Origin: Psychrobacter sanguinis
GTDB taxonomy: Bacteria; Pseudomonadota; Gammaproteobacteria; Pseudomonadales; Moraxellaceae
Direction of reading: 5' to 3'
Assembly: GCF_020736705.1 (NCBI RefSeq)
Contig: NZ_CP085990.1
Location: forward strand, 1,116,001-1,180,000
DNA: 64,000 nucleotides
The position numbers and the translations under genes were made by a program. This document shows positions 44,046 to 53,477 of this stretch, piece after piece. The notes under the pieces are model-generated. The model did not search any database. It was given only the letters and a program-made list of their open reading frames with translations, and was not told where the DNA came from. Every line of letters begins with the position of its first letter. The first letter of the stretch is position 1.

Positions 44046-44960
44046 TTATAAGCTAGCGCCCACTTCTCTGGCAATAGCGATACCCTCTTCAATGGTCAAG
44101 TATTTGCGCAGGCTAGGAGTGTCTCTAAACACGATATCTCCATCACGGAATACCAAACACTCATTAACGGCCAACTGTTGCCAAGCCTCATTTTCAGTCA
44201 GAGGCACAGTGACAATAATACTGACTTTGTCTTTGTCCGTGGTCACATCACTAAAGTTAATGGATAAGTCATCATCGGCAAGTTTGGCTTCTCCAAAAGG
44301 TGCCTTACGGGTTAAATAGAACAGCAACGAATTGGCATATGCCAACTGCCAGTCACCATTAGACAATAAACAGTTGAATAACCCATTAGCTGCCAAATAT
44401 CGGCATTGTGTGGTGAGAAACTTAAACAGCTCTTGATCTGAGGGGCGCTGCTTATAAGTGGACTTTAAGCGATTGATCAAATAGCAAAAAGCTGTCTCTG
44501 AGTCTGTGGTGCCGACAGGGCGACAATACTCGCTGTTGCCATTGTCTTGTAAACGCTGACAGCGCTTGATAAAGCCCTCATTCATTTGTCCATTATGGGC
44601 AAATACCCACTGCTCACCCCAAACCTCGCGTACGAAAGGGTGGGTATTAGCCAAGCAATTGGTGCCTTGAGTCGCTTTACGAATATGGGCCACCACGTTT
44701 AAAGCTTTAATCGGGTAGTTCTTTACCAGTTCTGCAACTGGTGAACGGAAGCTAGGCTTATCATCATGAAAGACTCTAAGTCCTCTGCTACGGTTTAGCG
44801 TAGGGGCTTGGTCAGAGGTTTCACAAGCACTTGGCTCAAAAAAAGCAATGCCAAAGCCATCACTATGATGGTCTGTTTTGCCGCCACGATTATGAAACCC
44901 GGTAAAACTAAAGCCAATGTCTGTCGGCGTATTGGCATTCATACCTAATAATTGACACAT
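44046..44960 (-). CDS. class II glutamine amidotransferase (YafJ type)
   Basis: 304 residues beginning MCQLLGMNAN, so Cys2 becomes the N-terminal nucleophile. HNRGGKTDHHSDGFGIAF, VVAHIRKATQG, NTHPFVRE and FAHNGQMN are typical of YafJ-like Ntn hydrolases, as is GTTDSETAFC. It hydrolyses glutamine or a related amide; the partner reaction is unknown. It converges on the YchJ-like gene, with only 38 bases between stops. Confidence 0.93.
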   Translation of the reverse strand: MCQLLGMNANTPTDIGFSFTGFHNRGGKTDHHSDGFGIAFFEPSACETSDQAPTLNRSRGLRVFHDDKPSFRSPVAELVKNYPIKALNVVAHIRKATQGTNCLANTHPFVREVWGEQWVFAHNGQMNEGFIKRCQRLQDNGNSEYCRPVGTTDSETAFCYLINRLKSTYKQRPSDQELFKFLTTQCRYLAANGLFNCLLSNGDWQLAYANSLLFYLTRKAPFGEAKLADDDLSINFSDVTTDKDKVSIIVTVPLTENEAWQQLAVNECLVFRDGDIVFRDTPSLRKYLTIEEGIAIAREVGASL

Positions 44961-45036
44961 TTAAACTATACCGCCTTATCTATTATCTGTACCTATTACC
45001 GCTTAATTTAAATTACCGCTGAGTCCAAATTATCAT

Positions 45037-45270
45037 TTAATCAAAGTCAGCATCTGGAGTAACTTCAATACTGTCTAGAATTTGCTGAGCCTTATCAAAA
45101 TCTTGCTTTTGAACCCACAGTACCGCTCCCGAGTTCATACCTGGAATGGCACTTAATGCTTGCAATGATACTTGAATGTCATTGTTTTTTAGTAAGTTGG
45201 CATGTAATTCTGCTTGGATATTGGTATCATAACTTCCTAGCTTTTGCCAATCATCAACTTGATTGTTCAT
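45037..45270 (-). CDS. DUF2007 putative signal-transducing protein
   Basis: 77 residues. WQKLGSYDTNIQAELHANLL and AVLWVQKQDFDKAQQILD are the two halves of DUF2007, a PII-like small fold. GAGGAAACACT precedes the ATG. It lies upstream of the amidotransferase gene on the same strand, 76 bases apart, possibly co-transcribed. Role unknown. Confidence 0.88.
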   Translation of the reverse strand: MNNQVDDWQKLGSYDTNIQAELHANLLKNNDIQVSLQALSAIPGMNSGAVLWVQKQDFDKAQQILDSIEVTPDADFD

Positions 45271-45359
45271 AGTGTTTCCTCTTCTATTTCAGTAATTTTG
45301 AGCAAACAACTTATTAAGTATATAACTCAGAATATAGCGTAGTGCTCAGTTTTATATAA

Positions 45360-45375
45360 TGTTTCACGTGAAACA
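45360..45375. other. parS: parS-type site (ParB-binding)
   Basis: TGTTTCACGTGAAACA, a perfect 16-base palindrome identical to the canonical chromosomal parS. It lies in the 219-bp space between divergently placed transcription ends/starts of the DUF2007 and thrB genes. ParB spreads from such sites to segregate origins, so this part of the chromosome should lie near oriC. Confidence 0.88.
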
Positions 45376-45489
45376 ATCGTTAAGGTCATTGTCAATTTAC
45401 AGATTAGTTTTAATTAAATGGCAATGACCGAGGTGTACTATGGGCATGAACACTAGGCTACAATCCCACTTTCACTATGTCATATTGTA

Positions 45490-46494
45490 TTAAATGCTGA
45501 CTTGACTCCAGTGGTAAGCGGCCAAGCGCTTCATTAAGTCTGGGTTTTTGACCATGATACTATCACCGGTACGACCTTGCTCACGGTTATAATAAATCAC
45601 ATTTAGTCGTAATAGCCAGAAGGTTACTGCGGCCATGGCCAACATGATAGGTAGTGCTTGCTGTTCTGCTTCAGTTAAAGAGCGTTGGCTCTGGTAGCCG
45701 GCAAGAAACGCTTGCATTTTTTCGGTATCGAAGTTGACAGACTCACCATCATTGGCATTGCCCCAAGTGGTACAAAAGTCATTGATGGTAATGGCAATGT
45801 CCATCACATAATGCTCTACACTGACTTCAGTGAAATCAAGTAATCCGGTTAATTGCTCTTTACCCTTGTCCAAATCCCACAAAGTGTTGTCGGCGAACAT
45901 GTCTAAATGACATAATCCTTTGGGCAAAGTATCCAGTGGAAAACGGTCATAATTTTGCCAAATGTCAGACATTAGTTTCGCTTCATCGGCGGGCATAAAT
46001 TGAATTTCACGATCACGTACTTCATGCCAAGGGTACAAAGGCACTCCGTACTCTTCGGCTGGTGTTAAGCTTTGCAATACGGTATGCAGTGTGGCCAACG
46101 CCGCTCCCATACTGCGGCACATATCAGGTGTTGTCTGCTTTGGATGACTGCCTGATAAGCAAGGCACAAGGGTAATGGCCTTATTTTCATAATGAATCAC
46201 ATAAGGCGAATGCTGATCTGTTTCAGACTCTACTTTTATTAAGGGCGCTGCCACCGGTAAAGTGTCTTTTAAACGGTTTAAAATAGTGGCCATTTTGGCA
46301 ATATCTTCAGGCGGACGCTCTTCAAATAAGGTAAATACGTAAGAGTAGCTGCCTTCTTCATCTTCAGTGGTTTGGATAAACCAGTTAGAGTTTTTGATAC
46401 CTTGGGTAATGGGAATAGCCTTGGCAAAAGAAACGCCAAACATTTGACAAAAAGCGGTGAACTGGTCATCTGAAAGGTGAGTATAAACAGACAT
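45490..46494 (-). CDS. thrB: homoserine kinase
   Basis: 334 residues of the choline-kinase-like ThrB type. The N-terminal FGVSFAKAIPITQGIKNSNW binds the nucleotide; the catalytic loop LCHLDMFADNTLWD contains the Asp and Asn typical of this kinase fold, followed by GLLDFTEVS with the metal Asp. It phosphorylates homoserine for threonine synthesis. This is the form used by Pseudomonas and Acinetobacter instead of the GHMP type. Monocistronic here. Confidence 0.93.
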   Translation of the reverse strand: MSVYTHLSDDQFTAFCQMFGVSFAKAIPITQGIKNSNWFIQTTEDEEGSYSYVFTLFEERPPEDIAKMATILNRLKDTLPVAAPLIKVESETDQHSPYVIHYENKAITLVPCLSGSHPKQTTPDMCRSMGAALATLHTVLQSLTPAEEYGVPLYPWHEVRDREIQFMPADEAKLMSDIWQNYDRFPLDTLPKGLCHLDMFADNTLWDLDKGKEQLTGLLDFTEVSVEHYVMDIAITINDFCTTWGNANDGESVNFDTEKMQAFLAGYQSQRSLTEAEQQALPIMLAMAAVTFWLLRLNVIYYNREQGRTGDSIMVKNPDLMKRLAAYHWSQVSI

Positions 46495-46765
46495 GAGGCT
46501 CTCTTAATAGGTTAGGGTTAAAGAATAAATAGAATGAATAAAGTATAGACAGAAAAGAAATGGGGTAATTTAACTATAGTCTCATTATACGCAAAAGTCG
46601 GCAAGTAGTGATGATGAGCTTTACGCCTAACTTTGATAAGGTACGGCCAATAATTTGAAATGCCAGTTATTTAAAGTAGGATTAAATCAGCTGTAAGCTA
46701 AATCTCACTACAATTGCTAATTTTTCGAGATCAAGATTTTGTATTCCTGTTATTTAAACTGGCTA

Positions 46766-48595
46766 TTATCGAAACTGGCTGTTGTCTAAACTAATTAATA
46801 TTTCGGACAGTCCGGTTTTAATTCGACGCACATAGTTCATGTCATTTATTAAAGATGAGGCTTGCATTTTATCTATCTGATTTTCCCTTAGCTTATCCAA
46901 TACTTGGGTATGAGGTAAGTGAGCCTCTTCACTATTTTCAATAAAATTGATTAAAGCCAGTTGTTTTTCTTCAATTAGCTTGGCATAAGACTCTTTATCT
47001 AACTCCTTGCTGGGCTGAAACAAAGAGCGAACAGCATTAAAGCTAAGCAACATCTCAAATAGGCTTTGGCGCAGTGCCATATAATCTCGATAAACCTCAG
47101 CGTCAGGGTTACTTAGGAATTGATGCATGTTTTTTTGTAAGTGCTTGCTTTGTTTGACTATTTCTACCACATGGAAGGCAGCAATATGAGCCTCAGTCAA
47201 TTTCTTTTGCAACTTACCATTATGATTGACATCAATTTTACTGGTGAAATTTAAAATTTCACTATAAAGAGGTTTTATTTGCCACTCATAGATGGTTTGT
47301 ACATCTAACTTAAGCGGAAGTTTAGGATCGGTTAGCCGACCTGCAGGACGGTATAACTCAGCATTAGGCACGTAAATAGCGTGACAAATCACCTCCAATG
47401 CTAAAGTAGTTAAGTGCTGGGTTTCTTGACTAACCGCAGAAATAGCTGTGTCTGTGGCCTTTAACATATTCTTGTGCAAGTGACGGGGCAAGACGGCCTC
47501 AGAGTCATCAGGCAGTTGTTTTTTCGGTCTTTTGTCAGGTAAGAATACCTTTAATTTTTCAATAAACTGCTGCTGGATGCCCCAAAATACAGAGACTCCC
47601 AATACGTTGAACAAAGTATGAAATAGAGCCAGTTGTAGTAATGGAGAGCTCATTCCCGCTATTTTTGCAGCCCAAGCCACCGTATAAGTTAAGGGTACCC
47701 ATAGTATTAAAGCCAGTAGCGCAGTAACCCAGTTGTAAATGAGATGGGCGAGAGCCAATCTTTGTCCATTGCGATCGCTGCTAAGCATGCCTACCAAAGC
47801 GGTCGTAAAGCTACTGCCTAAGTTGGAGCCTAAGGCAATTGCAAAACCTTGGGTGAGGGTAATCTGACCTGCGGCTAGTGCCGCTAAGATCAAGATTAAT
47901 GTGGCATGCGAGGACTGTAGGACACAGGTTAGTAGAAAGCCGATTAAGGTAAATAGCAGGACTTGGCTAATGCCACTGGCTTCAATGCTGTTTAGTTCAA
48001 TATTAGCAAAGGCGCCAAAGCCGTCCTTAATAGAGTCAATCCCTAAGAAAATTAAGGCAATACCAACCAAAGCTTGTCCAAAAAACTTGAGCCGCTTGTC
48101 TAAAAAACCGATAAAAACGCCCACCACCAACATCGGAACCGCGGCAGGGCTTAAGCTAACACTTTGACCGGCTAAGGCCAGAAGCCAAGCACCACTGGTT
48201 GCCCCTAAATTGGTCCCTAAGATGACAGCCAAACCGCCAGACAAGGTAATCATGCCTGTGCTTAGAAAGGCAATAGTCAGTAATGAGACCAGAGTCGTTG
48301 ACTGTAATAGAAAGGTCGAAAAAATACCGAACAAAAAACCTTTGGCTGGCGTAGCGGTGCTTTTAGCCATCACTCGCTCTAGAGTTCCACCAGCAGTATT
48401 ATGCAATCCCTCCTCAATACACTGCATGCCAAATAAAAACAAAGCCAATCCATAACACAGCACCATCCAAGCTGAGTTCATGATAAAAGAGTAGACCAGG
48501 GCTACCAGCAGTAGCAAAAGCCCAAGGTACTTTGTTTTTTTGTAGTGCCGCAGGACAAAGGTGGGCACCATGCTGTTAAGGTAACGGTTTTTCAT
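46766..48595 (-). CDS. Na/Pi-cotransporter family protein
   Basis: 609 residues. After one membrane helix, two inverted repeats of Na/Pi-cotransport segments each carry a QS-type motif: FLLQSTTLVSLLTIAFL and VLQSSHATLILILAAL, each followed by a GTNLGAT or GSNLGSS block. The C-terminal 200 residues form a PhoU-like helical domain. It is an inner-membrane phosphate importer or exporter (NptA/YjbB type). Near it no other phosphate genes are seen. The start may be at residue 1 or 9; neither has a good ribosome-binding site. Confidence 0.92.
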   Translation of the reverse strand: MKNRYLNSMVPTFVLRHYKKTKYLGLLLLLVALVYSFIMNSAWMVLCYGLALFLFGMQCIEEGLHNTAGGTLERVMAKSTATPAKGFLFGIFSTFLLQSTTLVSLLTIAFLSTGMITLSGGLAVILGTNLGATSGAWLLALAGQSVSLSPAAVPMLVVGVFIGFLDKRLKFFGQALVGIALIFLGIDSIKDGFGAFANIELNSIEASGISQVLLFTLIGFLLTCVLQSSHATLILILAALAAGQITLTQGFAIALGSNLGSSFTTALVGMLSSDRNGQRLALAHLIYNWVTALLALILWVPLTYTVAWAAKIAGMSSPLLQLALFHTLFNVLGVSVFWGIQQQFIEKLKVFLPDKRPKKQLPDDSEAVLPRHLHKNMLKATDTAISAVSQETQHLTTLALEVICHAIYVPNAELYRPAGRLTDPKLPLKLDVQTIYEWQIKPLYSEILNFTSKIDVNHNGKLQKKLTEAHIAAFHVVEIVKQSKHLQKNMHQFLSNPDAEVYRDYMALRQSLFEMLLSFNAVRSLFQPSKELDKESYAKLIEEKQLALINFIENSEEAHLPHTQVLDKLRENQIDKMQASSLINDMNYVRRIKTGLSEILISLDNSQFR

Positions 48596-48892
48596 AGAGG
48601 TACACAGGCAGATTCATTAGGCCAATAGCTTCATAGATTAGCTTAAATAGTCGCAGTAAACCATGTGCAACCGCTAATATTTATTAATTAAAAAGCCAGA
48701 CTAATGTTTCAACAGCCATTCAATGATTACTGTCCAAAGACAACTGCCTTATTTCGGGTTTGTTTTTGCTAAAATGAGGGCAGGACTAGTGGTATAGACA
48801 GATACTAGGCATAATGCTTGTTGGTTATGCACAAAGAATAGCACTAACTTAAAGCAGTATTTTTTCAAAATTTTAGAAACAGGATGAAGGCA

Positions 48893-49663
48893 ATGTTGGC
48901 AAAAAGAATAATTCCATGTTTAGACGTAGACAATGGTCGTGTGGTTAAGGGCGTACAGTTTGTGGATATTAAGGATGCCGGTGATCCAGTAGAAGTGGCA
49001 CGTCGTTATAACGAACAAGGTGCTGATGAAATTACTTTTTTGGACATTACCGCCACTCATCATGGCCGTGACACTACTTATGACATGGTTGAGCGCATTG
49101 CAGAAACCGTATTTGTGCCATTGACTGTGGGCGGTGGTGTGCGCAAAATTGAAGACATTCGTAACTTACTTAATGCGGGTGCCGATAAAGTGGCTATTAA
49201 CTCCGCAGCCGTGTTTACCCCTGAGTTTGTTGGTGAAGCCGCAGCCAAGTTTGGCAGCCAATGCATTGTAGTGGCAATTGATGCTAAGCGTGTTGACGAT
49301 GTGAATGGTGAGCCAAGATGGGAGATTTTCACCCATGGCGGTCGCAAGCCTACGGGGATTGATGCCGTAGCATGGGCTGCTAAGATGGCTGATCTTGGAG
49401 CTGGCGAGTTATTGGTAACTTCGATGGATGGCGATGGCACCAAAAAGGGATATGACTTAGCGTTAATGAAAGCCATTACTAGCACGGTTAATGTACCGGT
49501 AATTGCCTCAGGTGGTGTCGGTAATCTACAACATTTGGCAGATGGTGTGCTTGAAGGTGGGGCAGATGCGGTACTTGCCGCCAGTATTTTCCACTTTGGC
49601 GAATATAGTATCGCTGAGGCAAAGCAGTTTATGGCTGATCAAGGGATTGAAATGCGTCTATAG
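48893..49663 (+). CDS. hisF: imidazole glycerol phosphate synthase subunit HisF
   Basis: 256 residues, the normal HisF length when started at [10 protein letters not shown]. Asp11 in PCLDVDNG and Asp130-region VVAIDAKRV are the catalytic acids; [10 protein letters not shown] and [11 protein letters not shown] are the phosphate-binding loops of the TIM barrel. It uses ammonia from HisH to close the imidazole ring and give AICAR. The ATG at 48893 has GAAGG before it; an ATG three codons upstream has no room for a ribosome site. No other his gene is adjacent. Confidence 0.97.
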   Translation: MLAKRIIPCLDVDNGRVVKGVQFVDIKDAGDPVEVARRYNEQGADEITFLDITATHHGRDTTYDMVERIAETVFVPLTVGGGVRKIEDIRNLLNAGADKVAINSAAVFTPEFVGEAAAKFGSQCIVVAIDAKRVDDVNGEPRWEIFTHGGRKPTGIDAVAWAAKMADLGAGELLVTSMDGDGTKKGYDLALMKAITSTVNVPVIASGGVGNLQHLADGVLEGGADAVLAASIFHFGEYSIAEAKQFMADQGIEMRL

Positions 49664-49815
49664 CAACTTAAGGACGACAGGATATCATCTGCCCTTAGTA
49701 TTTACATTTTTGTGGCTATTGACTCAATTATTAATAACGATTCCTTCTAAAACCGTCTTTAAAAAATGTTATCATAGCTGTAATTTTATTTCATCATTCG
49801 GATTAGGATGTCGTT

Positions 49816-50340
49816 ATGCAAAATTTACAACAACAACGTGAAGCCATTACTCATATCGAAGGCAATTTGTATCAAAATACAGATGCCCGCATCGGCATCG
49901 TTGTAGGACGTTTTAATGCGTTCGTAGTAGAGTCATTAGTAGATGGTGCTATCGATGCTTTATTGCGTCATGGCGTATCGGGTAGCAATATTAGTGTGAT
50001 TCGTGTTCCAGGTGCTTTTGAATTGCCATTAGCGGCCCAGCGTGCTGCTGAATCAGACCGTTTCGATGCTATCGTAGCACTAGGCGCGGTTATCCGTGGT
50101 AGTACCCCACACTTTGACGTCGTCGCGAATAGCTCAGCAAGTGGCCTAGCCAGCGTTTCAATGGATTATAATATCCCTGTTATCAATGGTATCTTAACCA
50201 CAGATAGCATCGAGCAAGCCATCGAACGTTCTGGTACTAAAGCCGGTAATAAAGGCTCTGAAGCCGCTATGGTTGCGCTTGAGATGATTGCCGTATTGTC
50301 GCAACTTGATGTTGATTATGACGATGCTGACGAAGACTAG
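49816..50340 (+). CDS. ribH: 6,7-dimethyl-8-ribityllumazine synthase
   Basis: 174 residues. [56 protein letters not shown] and [23 protein letters not shown] are all classic RibH blocks, with His in the TPHFD loop as catalytic base. It condenses the ribityl pyrimidine with dihydroxybutanone phosphate in riboflavin synthesis. N- and C-terminal extensions are acidic. It lies upstream of nusB as in many proteobacteria, separated by a terminator. Confidence 0.97.
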   Translation: MQNLQQQREAITHIEGNLYQNTDARIGIVVGRFNAFVVESLVDGAIDALLRHGVSGSNISVIRVPGAFELPLAAQRAAESDRFDAIVALGAVIRGSTPHFDVVANSSASGLASVSMDYNIPVINGILTTDSIEQAIERSGTKAGNKGSEAAMVALEMIAVLSQLDVDYDDADED

Positions 50341-50396
50341 CCCTTCGTTGGTCTTTGGCTAGACGCTTTAATTTAAGCTATTATCGTTAATGTAAT

Positions 50397-50427
50397 GGCC
50401 ACCGTAGTTTCGGCTACGGTGGCTTTA
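50397..50427 (+). terminator. terminator after ribH
   Basis: Stem GCCACCGTAG / CTACGGTGGC with loop TTTCGG and a short T-tract, between ribH and nusB. The short T-tract suggests partial read-through into nusB. Confidence 0.75.
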
Positions 50428-50500
50428 TCCCTAAATTATTCTTAGTTAATAACCCATAGTAATGTCAAAGCTCTCTCTTTGATGATAGGTATTTATATAC

Positions 50501-51235
50501 ATGAGCACTCAAAATCCGGCACAAACTGAAGACAACAATCAGTTCGATATCAATGAATCTAGTTATAAGACCAGCCACGCTGCCGTCCGTAAGGCGCGTC
50601 GTTTTGCACTGCAAGGGCTGTATGAGTGGTTAATGACGGATCATCGCTTCGAGCAAACAGGGAAGGGCGAATGGAAAGCCAATCCACCACATGATATCGC
50701 TGCACGTACGCGTGCGAGCAATGCGATGCATACGGTACATCTGGGTTATTATCACACGTTGATGCGTGAAATTCCTGAACAGATTGATGAGCTAGAAGCT
50801 TTAATTGCTGAGCATTTAGACCGTCAAATCGATCAAATAGACATGGTTGAACATGCCGTTCTACTCATTGGTGCTTATGAACTTAAGCATAGCTTGCACA
50901 TTCCTTATAAAGTTGTGCTTGATGAGGCTATGAAACTTAATACGCATTTTGGTGCTACCGACGCCCATAAACTAATTAATGCGGTAATGGATAAGTTGGC
51001 TGCACAGCTGCGAGCTGTCGAAGTAGAAGCGGACAATGACACTGGCTATAAACAGAAGAAACAACAAGCAAAAGCTGCCAAACAAACCACAGCAATAGAT
51101 GAAAATGCAGATGAAACCAAGGCGCAAGCCGTAAATACTGACGAAAATACGGTTTCATTAAACAGTGATGTAAACGACGAGCAACAGCCGACTCGTCAAC
51201 CAAAACCAAGAATAGGATTAAAGCCTAAGAAGTAG
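50501..51235 (+). CDS. nusB: transcription antitermination factor NusB
   Basis: 244 residues, against about 140-160 in typical NusB. The NusB helical core runs from [19 protein letters not shown] to [17 protein letters not shown], with [19 protein letters not shown] and [13 protein letters not shown]. About 25 acidic residues precede it and about 65 Lys/Gln/Glu-rich residues follow, ending [11 protein letters not shown]. It binds boxA RNA with NusE (S10) for rRNA antitermination. Followed by thiL and pgpA. Confidence 0.95.
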   Translation: MSTQNPAQTEDNNQFDINESSYKTSHAAVRKARRFALQGLYEWLMTDHRFEQTGKGEWKANPPHDIAARTRASNAMHTVHLGYYHTLMREIPEQIDELEALIAEHLDRQIDQIDMVEHAVLLIGAYELKHSLHIPYKVVLDEAMKLNTHFGATDAHKLINAVMDKLAAQLRAVEVEADNDTGYKQKKQQAKAAKQTTAIDENADETKAQAVNTDENTVSLNSDVNDEQQPTRQPKPRIGLKPKK

Positions 51236-51250
51236 CTAAATACAAGGCTT

Positions 51251-51345
51251 TAGCCTAGCAGCGCTAATTTGCTAGGCTAACTGGGTTATTGGGCCAAGAT
51301 TTTAATAAGGGCTATCTATTAATTTTGATAGATGGCCCTTTGTTT
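51251..51345 (+). terminator. two hairpins after nusB
   Basis: First dyad TTAGCCTAGCA...TGCTAGGCTAA near 51251-51281; second AAGGGCTATCTAT / ATAGATGGCCCTT near 51307-51341 followed by TTTG. The second looks like the terminator. Confidence 0.7.
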
Positions 51346-51532
51346 CATAGTTTTCAGTGTCATGGTTTTGAATTCCATAGTCTTAATGTGGACGAACAAG
51401 ACAAAAGGTAGTCGTGAAGCCAAACAAGTAGCTATACTGTGTTTCAATGGACTAATAAATTAATAGACCATAATATGTCCCAATAAATATTCCACAAAGT
51501 ATCGACTCTCTCAAACTTTAGGATGAAGACTG

Positions 51533-52576
51533 ATGACTGAATTTGAGCTTATTTCCCGTTATTTTAAGGCTCAAGATGCTCAAGTAATGGGCACAGGGTA
51601 TGCTTCAATTATCAAGGATTTGGGGGATGATGCAGCGGTGATTGCCGTCACATCACCGAGCCAATGGGTGACCTGTGTCGATACGTTGGTTCAAGGACGC
51701 CATTTTAGTGATGACTGGCAGCAGGTGTCTGACCTAGCTTTTGCCATTGGTTACAAGGCAGTGGCCGTTAATATATCCGATATTGCGGCCATGGGGGCTA
51801 AGCCACACAGTATTTTGTTGGCCTTAGCCTTGCCTCAGCGCTTAGCTACTGAGGCTTGGCTGAGCGAATTTGCCAAAGGACTGTTTCATGCCTGCACCCA
51901 GTTTGGGGTCAGGCTTATTGGCGGTGATACCACTCGGCATGATAAGTTAGTTATCAGTATTACCGCAAATGGGCTGTTGCCCTCTACCACTCAAGCTATC
52001 TATCGCAATGGGGCTAAAGTGGGGGACAAAGTCTACGTTTCTGGGACGATTGGCGATGCGTGCTATGCGCTGTATCATCCTGATACTGAAGTAGGTAAGC
52101 AATTGGCTCATCGTTTGCATATGCCCACCCCGCGTCTTGCTCTGGGTCAAGCATTGGCCAATGGTGGCCTAGCGACAGCGATGATGGATGTCTCTGATGG
52201 TTTGGCTCAAGACTTAGGACACCTCTGTCAGCAAAGTAAAGTGGCGATACGCTTAGATTTAGAAAAGTTACCGACAAGTGCCCCTTTACAGCAAGTTGAT
52301 TTGGGTGAGCGTTTAAAATGTCAGCTCACTGGGGGAGACGACTACGAGTTAATATTTACAGTACCGGCGCATGTGGACTTATCACAGTACCTACTATCCT
52401 CAATGACGACGCAAGTCACCTGTATTGGTGAAGTCATTGAAAGAGATAAAGTGGAGAAAGGGAGCGCTGGGCCCAATATTAAACTCATATATCAAGGCAA
52501 TGCTGTGACTGAGCAAAACCCTTTCCCATTTAATGACTTTCCTGATTTAGAGGGTTATCAGCATTTTAAGGGATAG
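51533..52576 (+). CDS. thiL: thiamine-monophosphate kinase
   Basis: 347 residues. FELISRYF opens the protein; DLGDDAAVI is the metal/ATP-binding Asp block, followed by KAVAVNISDIAAMGAKP, GGDTTRHD, MDVSDGLAQDLGHL and TGGDDYELIFT. It phosphorylates thiamine monophosphate to the cofactor thiamine diphosphate. Placed between nusB and pgpA, the order common in gammaproteobacteria. GGATGAAGACTG lies before the ATG. A thiC gene is also present at the window's end. Confidence 0.96.
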   Translation: MTEFELISRYFKAQDAQVMGTGYASIIKDLGDDAAVIAVTSPSQWVTCVDTLVQGRHFSDDWQQVSDLAFAIGYKAVAVNISDIAAMGAKPHSILLALALPQRLATEAWLSEFAKGLFHACTQFGVRLIGGDTTRHDKLVISITANGLLPSTTQAIYRNGAKVGDKVYVSGTIGDACYALYHPDTEVGKQLAHRLHMPTPRLALGQALANGGLATAMMDVSDGLAQDLGHLCQQSKVAIRLDLEKLPTSAPLQQVDLGERLKCQLTGGDDYELIFTVPAHVDLSQYLLSSMTTQVTCIGEVIERDKVEKGSAGPNIKLIYQGNAVTEQNPFPFNDFPDLEGYQHFKG

Positions 52577-52665
52577 CTTAATAGTTCTATATCCAACAAT
52601 AAGCCGACGTGTCCAATAATAAGCCGCCGAACGATTGATAGACAGCTGATTACTAGGAAATCATT

Positions 52666-53268
52666 ATGTCACTAGACTCTAAGATGAATCATAAGCCAGA
52701 TATTAGTAAAGCCAACGTGTGCCCGCCGTTGCCTGTTGGTGCTACTGCTCTTGATAAAGTGGTATATTGGTTAGGTATTGGGTTAGGTAGTGGACTACCT
52801 AAGCGGGCGCCAGGTACTTGGGGAACTGTGGGTGGATTAATCATTGCTCTGCCTTTATTACAGCTCGGATTTGCAGCTTTTTTGGTGGTTACTATCTTGG
52901 CTAGCATCCTTGGTATTTGGATTTGTGACCGTACGTCAATATTAATGCAAGTACATGATGATCCACATATTGTTTGGGATGAATGGGCAGGTATGTGGAT
53001 TAGCCTATTACCACTATCCTTTATCATGACTTACGCCTCAGATAATTTAACTTTGGGATATTATTGGTTTTCAATAGTCTTGGCCTTTGTTTTATTTCGA
53101 GTGTTTGACATTGCTAAGCCCAACCCCATCAGATGGGCAGATAGAAAACTAACTGGGGGTCTAGGCATCATGCTAGATGACATTTTGGCCGGTATTATGG
53201 CCTTGGTGGCTTGGTTGATGATTGTTGCCAGTATCTTGATGTTTTATCCCAATACTTATGGAGCTTAA
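52666..53268 (+). CDS. pgpA: phosphatidylglycerophosphatase A
   Basis: 200 residues. GSGLPKRAPGTWGTVGGL is the N-terminal PgpA block, WDEWAGMWISLLPL the second, and RVFDIAKPNPIRWADRKL followed by GLGIMLDDILAGIMA the catalytic region near the membrane. Three to four membrane segments. It removes phosphate from phosphatidylglycerophosphate. The intergenic gap of 89 bases contains two copies of a CCAA(C/T)AATAAGCCG repeat. Usually co-transcribed with thiL. Confidence 0.95.
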   Translation: MSLDSKMNHKPDISKANVCPPLPVGATALDKVVYWLGIGLGSGLPKRAPGTWGTVGGLIIALPLLQLGFAAFLVVTILASILGIWICDRTSILMQVHDDPHIVWDEWAGMWISLLPLSFIMTYASDNLTLGYYWFSIVLAFVLFRVFDIAKPNPIRWADRKLTGGLGIMLDDILAGIMALVAWLMIVASILMFYPNTYGA

Positions 53269-53477
53269 TACGCAACTGTAACTGTAAAAGTTGATGCAAC
53301 AATAGTACAACTGAAGAAACTTTACTCATTTTGTTACATTATTAGGATAGACTAGAGGGTAGCCCTTAAGGAATCAAGATATCTTTGCTTTAGGATGAAC
53401 CTTAAAACCTTAAGTTGATATATTCCATTTTTTTAGTTTCTGATTTACTTTTTATTATTGCTAAGAGTTAACTGCTT

